Assembly (NCBI GenBank): GCA_029260795.1
Contig: JAJDCO010000054.1
Span: forward strand, 62,001 to 126,000
Direction of reading: 5' to 3'
DNA from: Planctomycetota bacterium
GTDB taxonomy: Bacteria; Planctomycetota; OFTM77
DNA length: 64,000 nucleotides
The notes beneath the pieces are model-generated. The model was not told the DNA's origin. It saw nothing but the letters and a program-made list of their open reading frames with translations, and made no database searches. Shown one piece after another: positions 1-9,600 of this stretch. How positions within the stretch are numbered: position 1 is the stretch's first letter; each line of letters opens with the position of its first letter. A program made the translations under genes and the position numbers.

Positions 1-2
1 GT

Positions 3-626
3 CTGAAGAACCTGCGCAATCTCGTCGTCGTCGACTCGCTTCGAGGCTTCTTCGTCGAAGAAGACGACGACCCGCACTTCTCACGCCGTCGCCTCTGGCG
101 CCACGGGGTCGCTGTCGGCATGAGCGCCCAGCTGATTGCGTCTCGGCTCTACGGCTCGCCCGGAGAGGACGCCTTCCTCGGCGGGATGCTCCACGACATC
201 GGCTTGATGGTCGAGGACCAGGCGGTCCCCGATCTCTTGCGGCAGTCGGTCGGTCGCTACGCCGTCGACGAGAACCAGACTTTGCAGCAGTGCGAGAACG
301 ACATCATCGGCACCAACCACGCTCTGGTCGGAGAGTGCATCGCCGAGCGCTGGGGCTTTCCCGAGGAGATTCGCGACGCGCTCGCCTCCCATCACGACGT
401 GCTGCGCGACTGGAGCACGTTGGCCGGTCTCGGTGCCCAGGTCCAGATCGCCGAGTACGTCGCCGACGTGGCCGGGTATCCCCTAGTCGAAGGCCGGATC
501 GACCTCCCGTCCGGGATCGTCGAGTCCCACATCTACGAGCGACAAGAGGACTATCAGATCTTGGTCGACGACCTCCACGGCCAGATCGATCGGGCCACGG
601 CCATCTACGAGGAGCGTGGAGAGTGA
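3..626 (+). CDS. HDOD-domain signalling protein, 5' end cut off
   Basis: The reading frame is open from the first bases of the window, so the true start lies upstream. The visible 207 residues look like an HDOD (HD-related output) domain: the middle holds a MLHDIG motif followed by a helical stretch, an AERWGFP segment and an ASHHD motif, all usual in this family. HDOD proteins normally act as cytoplasmic signalling or regulatory modules and often sit next to histidine kinases. Here the stop codon overlaps the GTG start of a hybrid histidine kinase (GTGA), which points to translational coupling and one shared pathway. The stimulus and partner cannot be read from the sequence. Confidence 0.8.
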   Translation: MKNLRNLVVVDSLRGFFVEEDDDPHFSRRRLWRHGVAVGMSAQLIASRLYGSPGEDAFLGGMLHDIGLMVEDQAVPDLLRQSVGRYAVDENQTLQQCENDIIGTNHALVGECIAERWGFPEEIRDALASHHDVLRDWSTLAGLGAQVQIAEYVADVAGYPLVEGRIDLPSGIVESHIYERQEDYQILVDDLHGQIDRATAIYEERGE

Positions 627-3178
627 CGGGACGGCGCATCAAGCTCCTGGCTCAGATCGACACCGGGCGTCAACAGATCGAAGAGATCGTGGCGGGCCTC
701 GATCGACTGCTGCCCGGGTTTCAGGTTCGCTTCGTTCCGGCGGCAAAGACACAGGCTTCCGGGGAGTGTGAGACGCTCTCCTCGCTCATGGAGGAAGCAC
801 GGACCCAACCTGGAGTCACGCTTTGGCGTCAGACTCCGGGCGGCTTGCAATTCACGGTCTTCGACGCCACCAGCGACATCTTCCTGGTCGTCTCCCAGAA
901 GGAGGCCCAGGCCGAAGCGACTCCGCCGATGGCGCCCGAGATCGTCCAGCGATTGCTGGAGCTCGAGCTGCAGCGACTCCATGCCCTTCATCGCAATCGG
1001 CGGCTGGAAACGCGAGCTCGGCAGCTCGAGCGGCAGGTCGAGGTGCTCGGACTTCAGCACGAGAACAGCATCGAGTCGAACTATCGGTATCACGACGAGC
1101 TTCGCCAGGCACGGGAGAGCTACGCCCGACAGCTGGAGCAGGAGGTCGAGCGCCGGACCGCCGAGCTTCGTAAGGCAAACCGAGAGCTGGAAGGGGCCCT
1201 CGAGCTGAAGGGCCAATTCCTCGCCAGCGTGAGCCACGAGCTTCGCACGCCCATGAACGCCGTAATCGGAATGACGGAGCTTCTGCTCCAGACGCCTCTT
1301 CAGCCCGAGCAACGGGAGTACGCGACTCATGTGCGCGCTTCGGGTGAGGCGCTCCTCGATCTCATCAACGACATTCTCGATCTCTCCAAGATCGAAGCGG
1401 GCAAGATCGAGCTGCAACCGACCGAGTTCGGTCTGCGCGAGATGGTCGCCGAGGTGATGAAGATCTTGGCGACCCGAGAGCTGGCCGAGGATCTCGAGCT
1501 CTCGTGGTTCATCGAGCCGGACGTTCCCGACCGGGTCATCGGGGACATGGGTCGCGTGCGCCAGATCCTGTTCAACCTAGGCTCGAACGCGATCAAGTTC
1601 ACCCAGAAGGGAGAGGTGCGGCTCAACGTCGAGGTCGAGCCGTCCGATCCGCGCCAGCTTCGCTTCACGGTCACGGACACTGGGATCGGGATTCCCAAGA
1701 GCAAGCACGGCGTCATCTTCGAAGCCTTCGTCCAAGCCGATGGCTCGACCACTCGACAGTATGGTGGAACCGGCCTCGGACTCGCGATCTGCTCGCAGCT
1801 CGTCGAGCTCATGAACGGGCGCATCTGGGTCGACAGCGAGCCCGGTCACGGAAGTGTCTTTCGATTCAGTGTACAGCTCGGCAAGGTCCCGGGAGACGAA
1901 CGACACCAGGATGAGCGCACGAGAGACTTCGCTGGAAAGCGGATCTTGGTCGCCTCCCCCTATGACCTCAACCGCCGCTTCCTGGCGGAAGCGTTGGCCC
2001 ACTGGCATGTCCCCCACCGGGTCGCGGACACGCTCGAGACCGCGTTGGAGTGGCTCGAGAGCGAGCCCTGGGACCTGGCGATCTTGGACGGGCGGCTGGT
2101 CACACACGCCGGCGAGCGGGTCTTGACTCGATTGCCAAACATCGTGCCGACCACCCAAGTCATCTTGCTCGGCCGTCCTCACCAGCGGCGAGCGCTCGAG
2201 AGCGACCCGGCGCTCGCCGACGTGATCCACTTGAGCAAGCCCCTGATGCATGAAGAGCTCCTGTCCGCGCTGCTCTCCGTGCACTCCGTCGACTCGGGGT
2301 CGCAGAAACGACCCGGAGGCGTGACTCCCGTATCACCGGGGAAGAACACGCCCCAGCCGGTGATGCCTCCCGACTGTCGTCCGTTGCGAATCCTCTTGGC
2401 CGAGGACAACGTCATCAACCAGAAGCTGGCCGTCCGCTTGCTCGAGCGAGAAGGACATGAGGTGATCCTCGCCGAACACGGTGGGGAAGTTCTCGAGCTT
2501 CTCGAGAACGACGACGCTTTCGACGTCATTCTGATGGACATCCAGATGCCGGTCCTCGATGGCATCGACGCGTGTCACGAGATTCGACTCCGCGAGCGGA
2601 AAGGGCTGCTCGCTCCGCAGCTCATCATCGCAGTGACCGCGAACGCGATGCAGGGCGATCGCGAGCGCTGCATCGAAGCCGGGATGAATGATTATCTGTC
2701 CAAGCCCATTCGCTCTCGGTCGCTGTCCGAAGCTCTCGGACGCGTGCCCCGCAGCGTACTCCCTTCCACAGAAGATGGAGCCATCATGTCCGAGTCCACT
2801 CCCCCTCCTTTCGATACCGAGGCGGCCCTCAACCTCGTCGAAGGAGACGAGGAGCTCCTCAAGGAGATCGTCCAGCTCTTCCTGGATCACGCGGCGCAGC
2901 TGATTCAGGAAGCCGAGCAAGCGATTGCCGCAAAAGACGCCACGACGCTCCAGCGTGCAGCCCACACTCTGAAGGGGCAGGCGGGGCAGCTGGCCGCGGC
3001 TCCGACGGCCGAGGCGGCCTTCCAGCTCGAGCAGATGGGGCGAGCCGGAACGTTCGAAGGTGCCCCCGAGGCCTTCGCACTGCTCCGTGACCGCTTGGCG
3101 GTGCTGTCGGCGACGCTCGAGAACTACGTGAGCGGTGGCGTGACACCTCCCCCTCCAGGGCGCCCTCCCGTCGCCTGA
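623..3178 (+). CDS. Hybrid sensor histidine kinase with two receiver domains and HPt
   Basis: A multistep phosphorelay protein of 851 residues with no clear membrane segment, so probably cytoplasmic. The N-terminal ~90 residues are unrecognised, followed by a long coiled coil (about 110-195). HisKA has the phospho-accepting His205 in SHELRTP. The ATPase domain has NAIKFT near 322, DTGIGIP, and GGTGLGLAI near 381. A first receiver-like domain (about 438-560) keeps Asp489 and the SKPL lysine, but the usual N-terminal acidic pair is replaced by ASPY, so it is probably degenerate. The second receiver is canonical (AEDN, Asp639, Lys694). A C-terminal HPt domain carries His781 (AAHTLKGQ). The GTG start overlapping the upstream HDOD stop is chosen because the frame upstream of it only covers HDOD coding sequence. 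The order resembles BarA-type kinases. No response regulator with a DNA-binding domain lies nearby. Confidence 0.9.
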   Translation: MTGRRIKLLAQIDTGRQQIEEIVAGLDRLLPGFQVRFVPAAKTQASGECETLSSLMEEARTQPGVTLWRQTPGGLQFTVFDATSDIFLVVSQKEAQAEATPPMAPEIVQRLLELELQRLHALHRNRRLETRARQLERQVEVLGLQHENSIESNYRYHDELRQARESYARQLEQEVERRTAELRKANRELEGALELKGQFLASVSHELRTPMNAVIGMTELLLQTPLQPEQREYATHVRASGEALLDLINDILDLSKIEAGKIELQPTEFGLREMVAEVMKILATRELAEDLELSWFIEPDVPDRVIGDMGRVRQILFNLGSNAIKFTQKGEVRLNVEVEPSDPRQLRFTVTDTGIGIPKSKHGVIFEAFVQADGSTTRQYGGTGLGLAICSQLVELMNGRIWVDSEPGHGSVFRFSVQLGKVPGDERHQDERTRDFAGKRILVASPYDLNRRFLAEALAHWHVPHRVADTLETALEWLESEPWDLAILDGRLVTHAGERVLTRLPNIVPTTQVILLGRPHQRRALESDPALADVIHLSKPLMHEELLSALLSVHSVDSGSQKRPGGVTPVSPGKNTPQPVMPPDCRPLRILLAEDNVINQKLAVRLLEREGHEVILAEHGGEVLELLENDDAFDVILMDIQMPVLDGIDACHEIRLRERKGLLAPQLIIAVTANAMQGDRERCIEAGMNDYLSKPIRSRSLSEALGRVPRSVLPSTEDGAIMSESTPPPFDTEAALNLVEGDEELLKEIVQLFLDHAAQLIQEAEQAIAAKDATTLQRAAHTLKGQAGQLAAAPTAEAAFQLEQMGRAGTFEGAPEAFALLRDRLAVLSATLENYVSGGVTPPPPGRPPVA

Positions 3179-3204
3179 ATCTCAAGCTCCCATGACCTCG
3201 AAGC

Positions 3205-3221
3205 CCGACGCCAAACGTCGG
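3205..3221. other. Small inverted repeat after the histidine kinase gene
   Basis: A six-base-pair perfect stem (CCGACG / CGTCGG) with a five-base loop lies 26 bases after the kinase stop. No T-run follows, so terminator function is only a possibility. Confidence 0.3.
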
Positions 3222-3292
3222 TTCGACGAGCGAATCTGCTACGATGACCGCTCCGTTGGAACCGAGCCGAAGTCTGGGTTTTCGAGCATCGC

Positions 3293-4207
3293 ATGAATCC
3301 CTTGAACCTCCTCGATCCCGAGGCCACGGCGCTGCCTTGGATCGAGTCGCCCTTCTTCGAGTACCTGATTCCCGAGGTCGGTCTGGACTCGGCCGACGAG
3401 CCCCTGGTTCGGCAGTTCGCTCGCGACGGATTCGTCATCCTCGACCACGAGATCGAGGAGTTCGATCGCTTGGCGAACGGCATCGTCTCGGACCTGGACG
3501 GCACGTACCCGGAGAACCGACGCATCCAGGACGCCTGGATGACCCATCCCGACGTTCGTCGCCTGACCACACCTCCCCGCCTCATGCGATTCCTCGAGGT
3601 CTTGTATCGACGGCGCCCGATTCCCTTTCAGACGCTGAACTTCGAGGTCGGGACCCAACAGCCGACCCACAGCGACGTGATCCACTTTCATTCATTTCCT
3701 CATCACTTCATGTGTGGCATCTGGATCCCCTTCGAGGACACCGACGCCGACAACGGCCCCCTGCACTACTATCCGGGTAGCCACCGCCTCCCCGACTACG
3801 ACCTCGAAACGCTGGGTCTCGAGCCTTGCTACGACAACTACCCGCGATACGAAGAGTTCGTGGCCGGCCTCAAACAGGTTCATCGGCTCGAGCTGGTCGA
3901 GGCACACGTGCGTCGCGGTCAGGCGATCGTGTGGGCCGCGAATCTCTTCCACGGTGGCACGCCGATCCGGGACCCGAGCCGAACGCGAAAGAGCCAGGTC
4001 ACCCACTACTACTTCGAGAACTGCGCCTACTACATCCCAATGTTGTCGGCTCCATTTCGAGGTCGCATCTGCCTGCGGGAGGTCATCGACATCGGCACCG
4101 GTCTCACGGTGTCGAATCGCTACCGGGGCAAGACGCTGTCCCTCGACGACGCCAGCGATGTCTGGCGCCTGCCTCGGCCTCTCCCCGACTTCGTCCGAGC
4201 GGATTGA
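3293..4207 (+). CDS. Phytanoyl-CoA dioxygenase (PhyH) family protein
   Basis: A 304-residue protein of the PhyH branch of Fe(II)/2-oxoglutarate oxygenases, which hydroxylate lipids or small metabolites. The iron triad is visible: His126 and Asp128 in THSD, and His220 in LFHGG. An arginine just downstream (SRTRKSQV) fits the 2-oxoglutarate carboxylate contact. FEVGTQQPTHSD, followed by a WIPFEDTDADNGPL stretch and PGSH, is typical of the family. The length is normal. The substrate cannot be told from sequence. It is preceded by a 114-base gap after the kinase, so it may have its own promoter. Confidence 0.85.
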   Translation: MNPLNLLDPEATALPWIESPFFEYLIPEVGLDSADEPLVRQFARDGFVILDHEIEEFDRLANGIVSDLDGTYPENRRIQDAWMTHPDVRRLTTPPRLMRFLEVLYRRRPIPFQTLNFEVGTQQPTHSDVIHFHSFPHHFMCGIWIPFEDTDADNGPLHYYPGSHRLPDYDLETLGLEPCYDNYPRYEEFVAGLKQVHRLELVEAHVRRGQAIVWAANLFHGGTPIRDPSRTRKSQVTHYYFENCAYYIPMLSAPFRGRICLREVIDIGTGLTVSNRYRGKTLSLDDASDVWRLPRPLPDFVRAD

Positions 4208-4334
4208 AATACGCGCTGGTTGAGTCGCCCGCGATCGCCGAGGATAATCGGTTGAGCTTGCCTGCTCCCCCGATCACGGGTCGCCCGAACCCGGCGGCCG
4301 GGACCTGCCCTTCTCGCACCTGGAGATCTCGCGC

Positions 4335-5405
4335 ATGTTCTCTGTCTTGATCGCCGTGTTGACGTGCGTCGGCTGGCAAGACGCGACACCGGTCGATTCG
4401 GCTCTCGAAGCCTTTGCCGGCGCCCCCGACGAGCTCCAACAATCGATCATTCAAGAGATCGAGCGGAAGATCCAAGAAAGTGAGTCCCCCGAGCTGAAGC
4501 GGCTCGTTGATCTCGGCAAAGAGGCCGACCGCAAGCTCAAGCGGGTCGACGCGCCCGAGCCCCACTTCTACGACCCCGCGGTCTATGCTCGGGGCCTCGT
4601 CACCCGTAGTTGGGCCGGCGAGGACGATGAGCAGCACCGGTTCTTTCAGACCGTCTTCCAGCCCCTCAAGAACGAGCCCCCCTTCTTCCTCCAGGTGCAA
4701 TACGACTTCGCGGACGATGTCGGCTGGCACCGAGCAACGGCCCCGTCGGCCCGCGACCGCCTGTGGAACTACCTCAACGGGTACATGCCCGGAGCCGATC
4801 TCCTGGTCGCCTACGCTTCAAAGCAGCTCGACTTCGAAAAGCGCTTTGACGTCGCCGCCGATCACTTCGCCCATGCCTACTGCGACCTCGAAGGCGTCGC
4901 CTACTCTCGCGTCACGCTCTATGACGCTCTCGCCTCGGGTGAAGGGATCGACATGCCAGACGTCGACGTCATCGCCTACGCCCGGCGCATCCTCAGGGAT
5001 CGCTCGTACGTCTCCCCCATCCCGGCCAGCGCTCGACGACAGAAGCTCTATGACGAGGTCAAGAAGGGCTTCCTCGAGTACTACCAGCATCGCACTTGGG
5101 TCGAAGAGGCGTCCGTTCTCTACCTGAATCCGTGGGCCGAGCTCCGAAGCGAGCACGAGCCGATTCGCGAGCGGCTACTCTATGCCATCGCCCTCGATGA
5201 GGGCGACCTCTCCCAGCTTCGCAAACGCTTCCAGAAGGCCGGCAGTCGGGACCGGTTCATCAAGCAGATCGACAAGGCCTACCTCGAAGACGACGGCTAC
5301 CAGCTCCGAATCTCGGAGCTGCGACAAGACCGGAGTCGAGCCTTGTGGGCCGTCGCGATCGCCGCTCAGGAGGTCCTGCGCGTCCACGGTTTCCTCAAGG
5401 ACTGA
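4335..5405 (+). CDS. Unrecognised protein, probably exported
   Basis: I do not recognise this 356-residue protein. A short hydrophobic N-terminus (MFSVLIAVLTCVGW) may be a signal peptide. The rest is mostly charged and helical, rich in aromatic residues, and without HExxH, CxxC or nucleotide-binding motifs. GGAG about nine bases before the ATG supports the start. Codon use resembles the neighbours. It ends three bases before the converging stop of the next minus-strand gene. Confidence 0.65.
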   Translation: MFSVLIAVLTCVGWQDATPVDSALEAFAGAPDELQQSIIQEIERKIQESESPELKRLVDLGKEADRKLKRVDAPEPHFYDPAVYARGLVTRSWAGEDDEQHRFFQTVFQPLKNEPPFFLQVQYDFADDVGWHRATAPSARDRLWNYLNGYMPGADLLVAYASKQLDFEKRFDVAADHFAHAYCDLEGVAYSRVTLYDALASGEGIDMPDVDVIAYARRILRDRSYVSPIPASARRQKLYDEVKKGFLEYYQHRTWVEEASVLYLNPWAELRSEHEPIRERLLYAIALDEGDLSQLRKRFQKAGSRDRFIKQIDKAYLEDDGYQLRISELRQDRSRALWAVAIAAQEVLRVHGFLKD

Positions 5406-5408
5406 GCG

Positions 5409-5795
5409 TCAACGAACGTAGAACTCGGCGAGGTAGTAGCGCAGATCCTTCAGCCGCTCGGCAAAGGCTTGGAGCTGGGGAAACTGGCCTTCGAACGCTT
5501 CGCTCAGCCGAGTGAGCTGCTGAAGCTGATCGCGACACCGGTTCGAGAGGGCCTCGATGTCATCTTGAAGCTCGTGGGCAGCGGCGCGAGCTCTCAGGAC
5601 GTTTTCACGCAGCGAGCGATCGCGATCGAAGGTCTCGGTGATCGCTTCCCGATAGGGCTCGGCTTCGGAGTCCAAGCGGATCCCCTTCGAGGTGAAGAGC
5701 TCTCGGACTTGAGTCACAAAGCGTTCGGCGGCAGAGGTTTGAATGGCAAGGGCGGAGATCAGCTGATCGATGGTGGGCGAGGAGGGGGTGGTCAT
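5409..5795 (-). CDS. Small coiled-coil protein of unknown function
   Basis: A 128-residue protein that is helical through most of its length, with heptad-like leucines from about residue 55 to the end. There is no signal peptide or catalytic motif, so it is presumably cytoplasmic. AAGGA about ten bases upstream of the ATG supports the start. It stands alone, convergent with the preceding gene. I have no functional assignment. Confidence 0.6.
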   Translation of the reverse strand: MTTPSSPTIDQLISALAIQTSAAERFVTQVRELFTSKGIRLDSEAEPYREAITETFDRDRSLRENVLRARAAAHELQDDIEALSNRCRDQLQQLTRLSEAFEGQFPQLQAFAERLKDLRYYLAEFYVR

Positions 5796-5903
5796 GGCAG
5801 GCGGGATCCTTGATCGAGGGCAGTCTGTCCATAAGGCTATGTTTTACAGACGTTAAGACTGCTCGAAAGGTTCCCCTCCCAACGGCTCAGGACCGCGACG
5901 CCC

Positions 5904-7571
5904 TCACTGCACGGTGAATCGTCTCGGCGGTGAAATGGAAGGGTAGCTCTTGCTGGCCCGGTCGAATGTGACCGCCGCGATCCAGAAGTTCAGACCGGCG
6001 GAGAGCGGGGGGAAGGCCAGTGTCCGGGTCCGCAGGGAGCCCGTCCCGCCGATGTCGCCCGACAGCCCCGTCGAGTAGGTCAGACCCAGCTGAGTACACG
6101 TGTCGTAGGTCAATGGGATCCAGCGTCCTGAGCCGTCGGGCAAAGGGAACCCGGCCGTGCCAGAGCAGGAGAGCAGCACCTGGGCGTAGTTTCCGACCTC
6201 ATCGTGCGCATTCTGCACCACGAAGCGAAACGGCGCCCCCGGGGTCGCCGTGCCCTCGGGGTCGACCCGAAAGCGATCGAGGAAGAAGATGTCGGCCACG
6301 CCGTTCGAGTCCGGCACCAGGTTCGTCGCCAGGCTCTCGAATGCCAGGGTGCGCCCACTGGCCGATATCGCCGGGAGGAAGCTCGAGCTGTTGGCTTGGC
6401 CGTCACTGGCGTCGAGAGTCACCTGCACGGTTCTTCGTGCGAATCGATCTCGAAGAAAGCAGTCGCGGTCGCGGCTCGTGTCCTCGGGCACCATGTTCGA
6501 CGCCCAGCTCTCGAAAGCCACGAAGCGTCCATCGTCGGTGACCGACGCCCGCCAGCTCACATGGTCGGGCTCGCCACCCGAGTCCGTCAGAGAGGCCCGC
6601 TCGATGCGGTCCAGCGAGCGATCGTAGAGGAAGACATCCAGCACCTGATTGGTGTCCCCCGGAACGAAGTTGCCTCCCGTGCTGTGAAAGACGACGAAGC
6701 GGCCATCGCCGGACAGGAATGGCGAGACCGAGTCCGCGAATACTTCGCGGCCCAGGTGATCGACGCTCACGCGTTCGATGGAGCCGGACGCCAGCTCGCA
6801 GACGAAGATGTCGAGCACGGAGTTGTCATCACCCGTGACCAAGTTGCCCGCCTCACTCTCGAAGGCCACGTAACGACCGTCTCGAGAAAGGGCGGGCGCA
6901 TAGCTCCCACCGTCGGATTGGGAACCGGTCGCCGCCATGCTCGCGCGTCGAATCGTGCCCGTCGCCCGATCCGCCACGAAGACGTCGCTTTCGAAGTTCG
7001 TGTCGCCGGCAACGAGATCATCCGCCAGGCTTCGAAACGCGACCCAGCGCCCATCTCCGGACACACTGGGCTCGAAGCTGCGCTCGTTGCCCGGTGAGCC
7101 GTTGAGTCCCCGACTGACGCACTCGGTCAGCCCGGTCTGGGTATCGTGCACATAGACGTTCGCGTGGCCCCCGGTTCCCGTGACGAGATTCGTCGCCACG
7201 CTACTGAAGGCCACGAAGCGTCCGTCTCCGGAGAGAGCCACTCCGTCCACGCAGCTCGAGCAGCTCGGTCCGCTCGCGGCATTCCCGACAGCACCACTCG
7301 AAGAGCGACTCACGAGCCGGGTCTCACCCGAATCGCGATCTCGCCAAAACACGTCCTGGGCATCGTTGCCATCATCGGAAACGAGATTGGTCGCTTCCGA
7401 GGCGAATGCCGAGAATCGACCGTCCGCGCTGAGGACGACCCGACGAGAAGCGCGGTCGGCCTCCGTCCCGTGGGTCGAAACGCTCACTCGCTCGATCATC
7501 TGTGCATCAGCGCTCCGCGTTGAGAGCAAGAGAACGCTGACGACCCAAAGCCCGAATGCGGCTCGGCTCAT
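5904..7571 (-). CDS. Secreted PD40/TolB-like beta-propeller protein
   Basis: A 555-residue protein with a signal peptide (hydrophobic stretch LWVVSVLLLST, cleavage likely after SADA). It is followed by seven repeats built on the pattern DGRxxAFxSxAxNLV, each trailed by D-x-F-x-x-D-R. This is the PD40/WD40-like repeat of TolB-type propellers, so a six- or seven-bladed propeller outside the cytoplasm is likely. The last ~120 residues form a separate beta-rich domain with a cysteine in LLSCSG. Such proteins usually bind partners and I see no catalytic residue. It faces away from the next gene and has its own promoter region to the right. Confidence 0.8.
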   Translation of the reverse strand: MSRAAFGLWVVSVLLLSTRSADAQMIERVSVSTHGTEADRASRRVVLSADGRFSAFASEATNLVSDDGNDAQDVFWRDRDSGETRLVSRSSSGAVGNAASGPSCSSCVDGVALSGDGRFVAFSSVATNLVTGTGGHANVYVHDTQTGLTECVSRGLNGSPGNERSFEPSVSGDGRWVAFRSLADDLVAGDTNFESDVFVADRATGTIRRASMAATGSQSDGGSYAPALSRDGRYVAFESEAGNLVTGDDNSVLDIFVCELASGSIERVSVDHLGREVFADSVSPFLSGDGRFVVFHSTGGNFVPGDTNQVLDVFLYDRSLDRIERASLTDSGGEPDHVSWRASVTDDGRFVAFESWASNMVPEDTSRDRDCFLRDRFARRTVQVTLDASDGQANSSSFLPAISASGRTLAFESLATNLVPDSNGVADIFFLDRFRVDPEGTATPGAPFRFVVQNAHDEVGNYAQVLLSCSGTAGFPLPDGSGRWIPLTYDTCTQLGLTYSTGLSGDIGGTGSLRTRTLAFPPLSAGLNFWIAAVTFDRASKSYPSISPPRRFTVQ

Positions 7572-7821
7572 ACCGGTGGATCTCGTTCGTTTGAGTTGGT
7601 TGGCTGGAGCTCCCCTCTCCGCCGATCATGTTAGCGAGCGGAGCATCGGCCGCCAAGCCCCATGCCTAGGGCGTTTTTAGGCCCAGCGCCCTTCAAGGGA
7701 AGACAGGGTTCCGCTCGAGACCCGGGCCGCCGGACTTCAGATTCCTGCTCACGACACTTGACAGCCCGTTCGCGGCACGCAGAGTCTGACCGCTCGACGC
7801 CGCCCTTCAACCGGAGTTCGA

Positions 7822-8616
7822 ATGCCGACCTACACGGAGCTCAACAACATCGTTCGTGAAGCCAGTGAGCTGGCATTGGAGCTCTATCGATCCGAGGTCA
7901 ACGCACGGCACAAGGAAGACGGATCTTGGGTGACCGATGCGGACGAGGCCGTCGAGGACCTACTGGTACGCCGTTTCCAAACTCGGTTCCCCGAGATCGC
8001 GATTCTCGCGGAGGAGCGTGCTTCCCGAGGCATCGCAGGCGCGAGTGACGCAGCCATGACGGTGGCGATCGATCCGATCGACGGCACGGCATCGTTCGTT
8101 GGTGAGATGCCCTTCTGGTGCGTGAGCGTCGGCCTGATGGCAGGGCCCCTTCCCTGGCAGGGAGTCGTCTCTCTCCCAGCGATCGGGACGCACTTCGGAA
8201 CCGATGGCCGAGTCTTGTGGTGCGATGGAATGGAGCACGATCCACCGACGTCGGTGCCGATCGATCGCCACAGTGTTCTTCTCGTTCCCTCTCACACACA
8301 CCGCCGCTTCGACCTGACGCGCTTCGTCGGCAAGACCCGAAGCTACGGATCGACCGCCCACCACCTCGCCTTGGTCGCAAGTGGTAGCGCCACGGCAGCC
8401 CTTTGCACTCGAGGCACGCGACTCTGGGACATCGCTGCCGGATTGGCGCTGGGAGCGAGTGTCGGCATGGAGGCCAGGCACATCGATGGAGCTCCTCTCG
8501 ACACGGCGGCCCTCCTCGATGGCCGCGGCGCCCCGGCCCCTTTTCTCGTGACCCGTCCGGATCGGCACGCGGAGCTGGCCAGCGCGATCCGGGTGCGCGC
8601 CCCATCCAAGCCCTGA
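7822..8616 (+). CDS. Inositol monophosphatase family phosphatase
   Basis: A 264-residue Mg-dependent, Li-sensitive-type phosphatase. The family signature DPIDGT begins at Asp84, with an upstream EER metal-binding glutamate pair and the second signature LWDIAAG (Asp203). Known members hydrolyse inositol phosphate, histidinol phosphate, fructose-1,6-bisphosphate or 3'-phosphoadenosine phosphates (CysQ). The sequence here does not decide between them. GGAG five bases before the ATG supports the start. FabI follows 172 bases later on the same strand. Confidence 0.85.
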   Translation: MPTYTELNNIVREASELALELYRSEVNARHKEDGSWVTDADEAVEDLLVRRFQTRFPEIAILAEERASRGIAGASDAAMTVAIDPIDGTASFVGEMPFWCVSVGLMAGPLPWQGVVSLPAIGTHFGTDGRVLWCDGMEHDPPTSVPIDRHSVLLVPSHTHRRFDLTRFVGKTRSYGSTAHHLALVASGSATAALCTRGTRLWDIAAGLALGASVGMEARHIDGAPLDTAALLDGRGAPAPFLVTRPDRHAELASAIRVRAPSKP

Positions 8617-8788
8617 GAGAAGCCCTTTGGGTCCAGTCCTTGCCGAGTTGCGGTCGCGGCCCAGCCTGTGGTACCTTCTGGCCTTTCCATCGATGTGGCA
8701 ATGGATTAGGCGGCGATTCACGGGTTGGTGGAGACCCGTCGAGCCCCGCTCGAGCCGAGCCAAACCGAAGTGGGAGGAGTCTACGACG

Positions 8789-9559
8789 GTGGGAATCTTG
8801 GACGGCAAGAAGGGGGTCATCTTCGGTCTGGCCAATGACCGGAGCATCGCCCACGGCATCGCGACTGCCATCACCGAGGCGGGAGCCGAGCTGGCGATCA
8901 CGTATCAGAACGAGGCGCTCGAAAAGCGAGTGCTCCCCTTGGCGGAGTCGCTCGGCTGCCCGTTGGTCATTCCGTGCGACGTCACGGTCGAGGGAAGCAC
9001 CGAGTCCACTTTCGAGAAGATCAGATCGGCCTTTGGCGGTCTCGACTTCGTGGTCCACTCCTTGGCCTACGCGAACAAGGAAGCGCTGAAGGGACCCTAC
9101 CTCAACGTCAGCCGACAAGACTTTCTCCAGGCACTCGAGATCAGCGCCTACTCATTAACTCAATTGACACGGGCGGCACTGCCCCTCATGGAGGGACGAG
9201 CCGGCTCGATCTTGACCTTGAGCTACCTCGGCGCCGAGCGGGCGATCCCCAACTACAACGTGATGGGCGTCGCCAAGGCCGCTCTCGAGGCCAGCGTTCG
9301 CTACCTCGCCGCCGACCTCGGGCCGCAGGGAATCCGTGTGAACGCGATCTCGGCGGGCCCGATCAAGACCTTGTCGGCGGCCGCGATTCCAGGCTTCTCC
9401 CAGATGCTCGACAGGTACGAGAATCGTGCGCCGTTGCGCCGAAACGTCACGACGACCGAAGTGGGACGTTCGGCACTCTATCTCCTGAGCGATCTGGCGA
9501 GCGGCGTGACCGGCGAAGTGCTGCACGTCGACGCGGGGTACCACAGCCAAGGGCTCTGA
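8789..9559 (+). CDS. fabI: Enoyl-[acyl-carrier-protein] reductase [NADH]
   Basis: FabI carries out the last reduction of each fatty-acid elongation cycle. The 256 residues match the family length. The NAD-binding N-terminus (GKKGVIFGLANDRSIAHGI), Tyr156 and Lys163 of the FabI active site (YNVMGVAK), SYLGAERAIPNYN and NAISAGPIKTL are all intact. The frame stays open further upstream, but the GTG start is preferred because AGGAG lies nine bases before it and the protein then begins exactly as FabI proteins do. As the only FabI seen here it is probably essential. The next gene follows after 41 bases. Confidence 0.95.
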   Translation: MGILDGKKGVIFGLANDRSIAHGIATAITEAGAELAITYQNEALEKRVLPLAESLGCPLVIPCDVTVEGSTESTFEKIRSAFGGLDFVVHSLAYANKEALKGPYLNVSRQDFLQALEISAYSLTQLTRAALPLMEGRAGSILTLSYLGAERAIPNYNVMGVAKAALEASVRYLAADLGPQGIRVNAISAGPIKTLSAAAIPGFSQMLDRYENRAPLRRNVTTTEVGRSALYLLSDLASGVTGEVLHVDAGYHSQGL

Positions 9560-9600
9560 TCGATCGTGACTCGAACCACAACCGTTACCGGCCTGGGCCG

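Noticed and set aside
7755..7790. TTGACA upstream of the inositol-monophosphatase-family gene as a promoter
   Set aside because: No acceptable -10 box at 16-18 bases.
8974..9600. Upstream extension of the NagB-like/PIG-L frame
   Set aside because: It lies over fabI in another frame and gives an arginine-rich, non-conserved translation.
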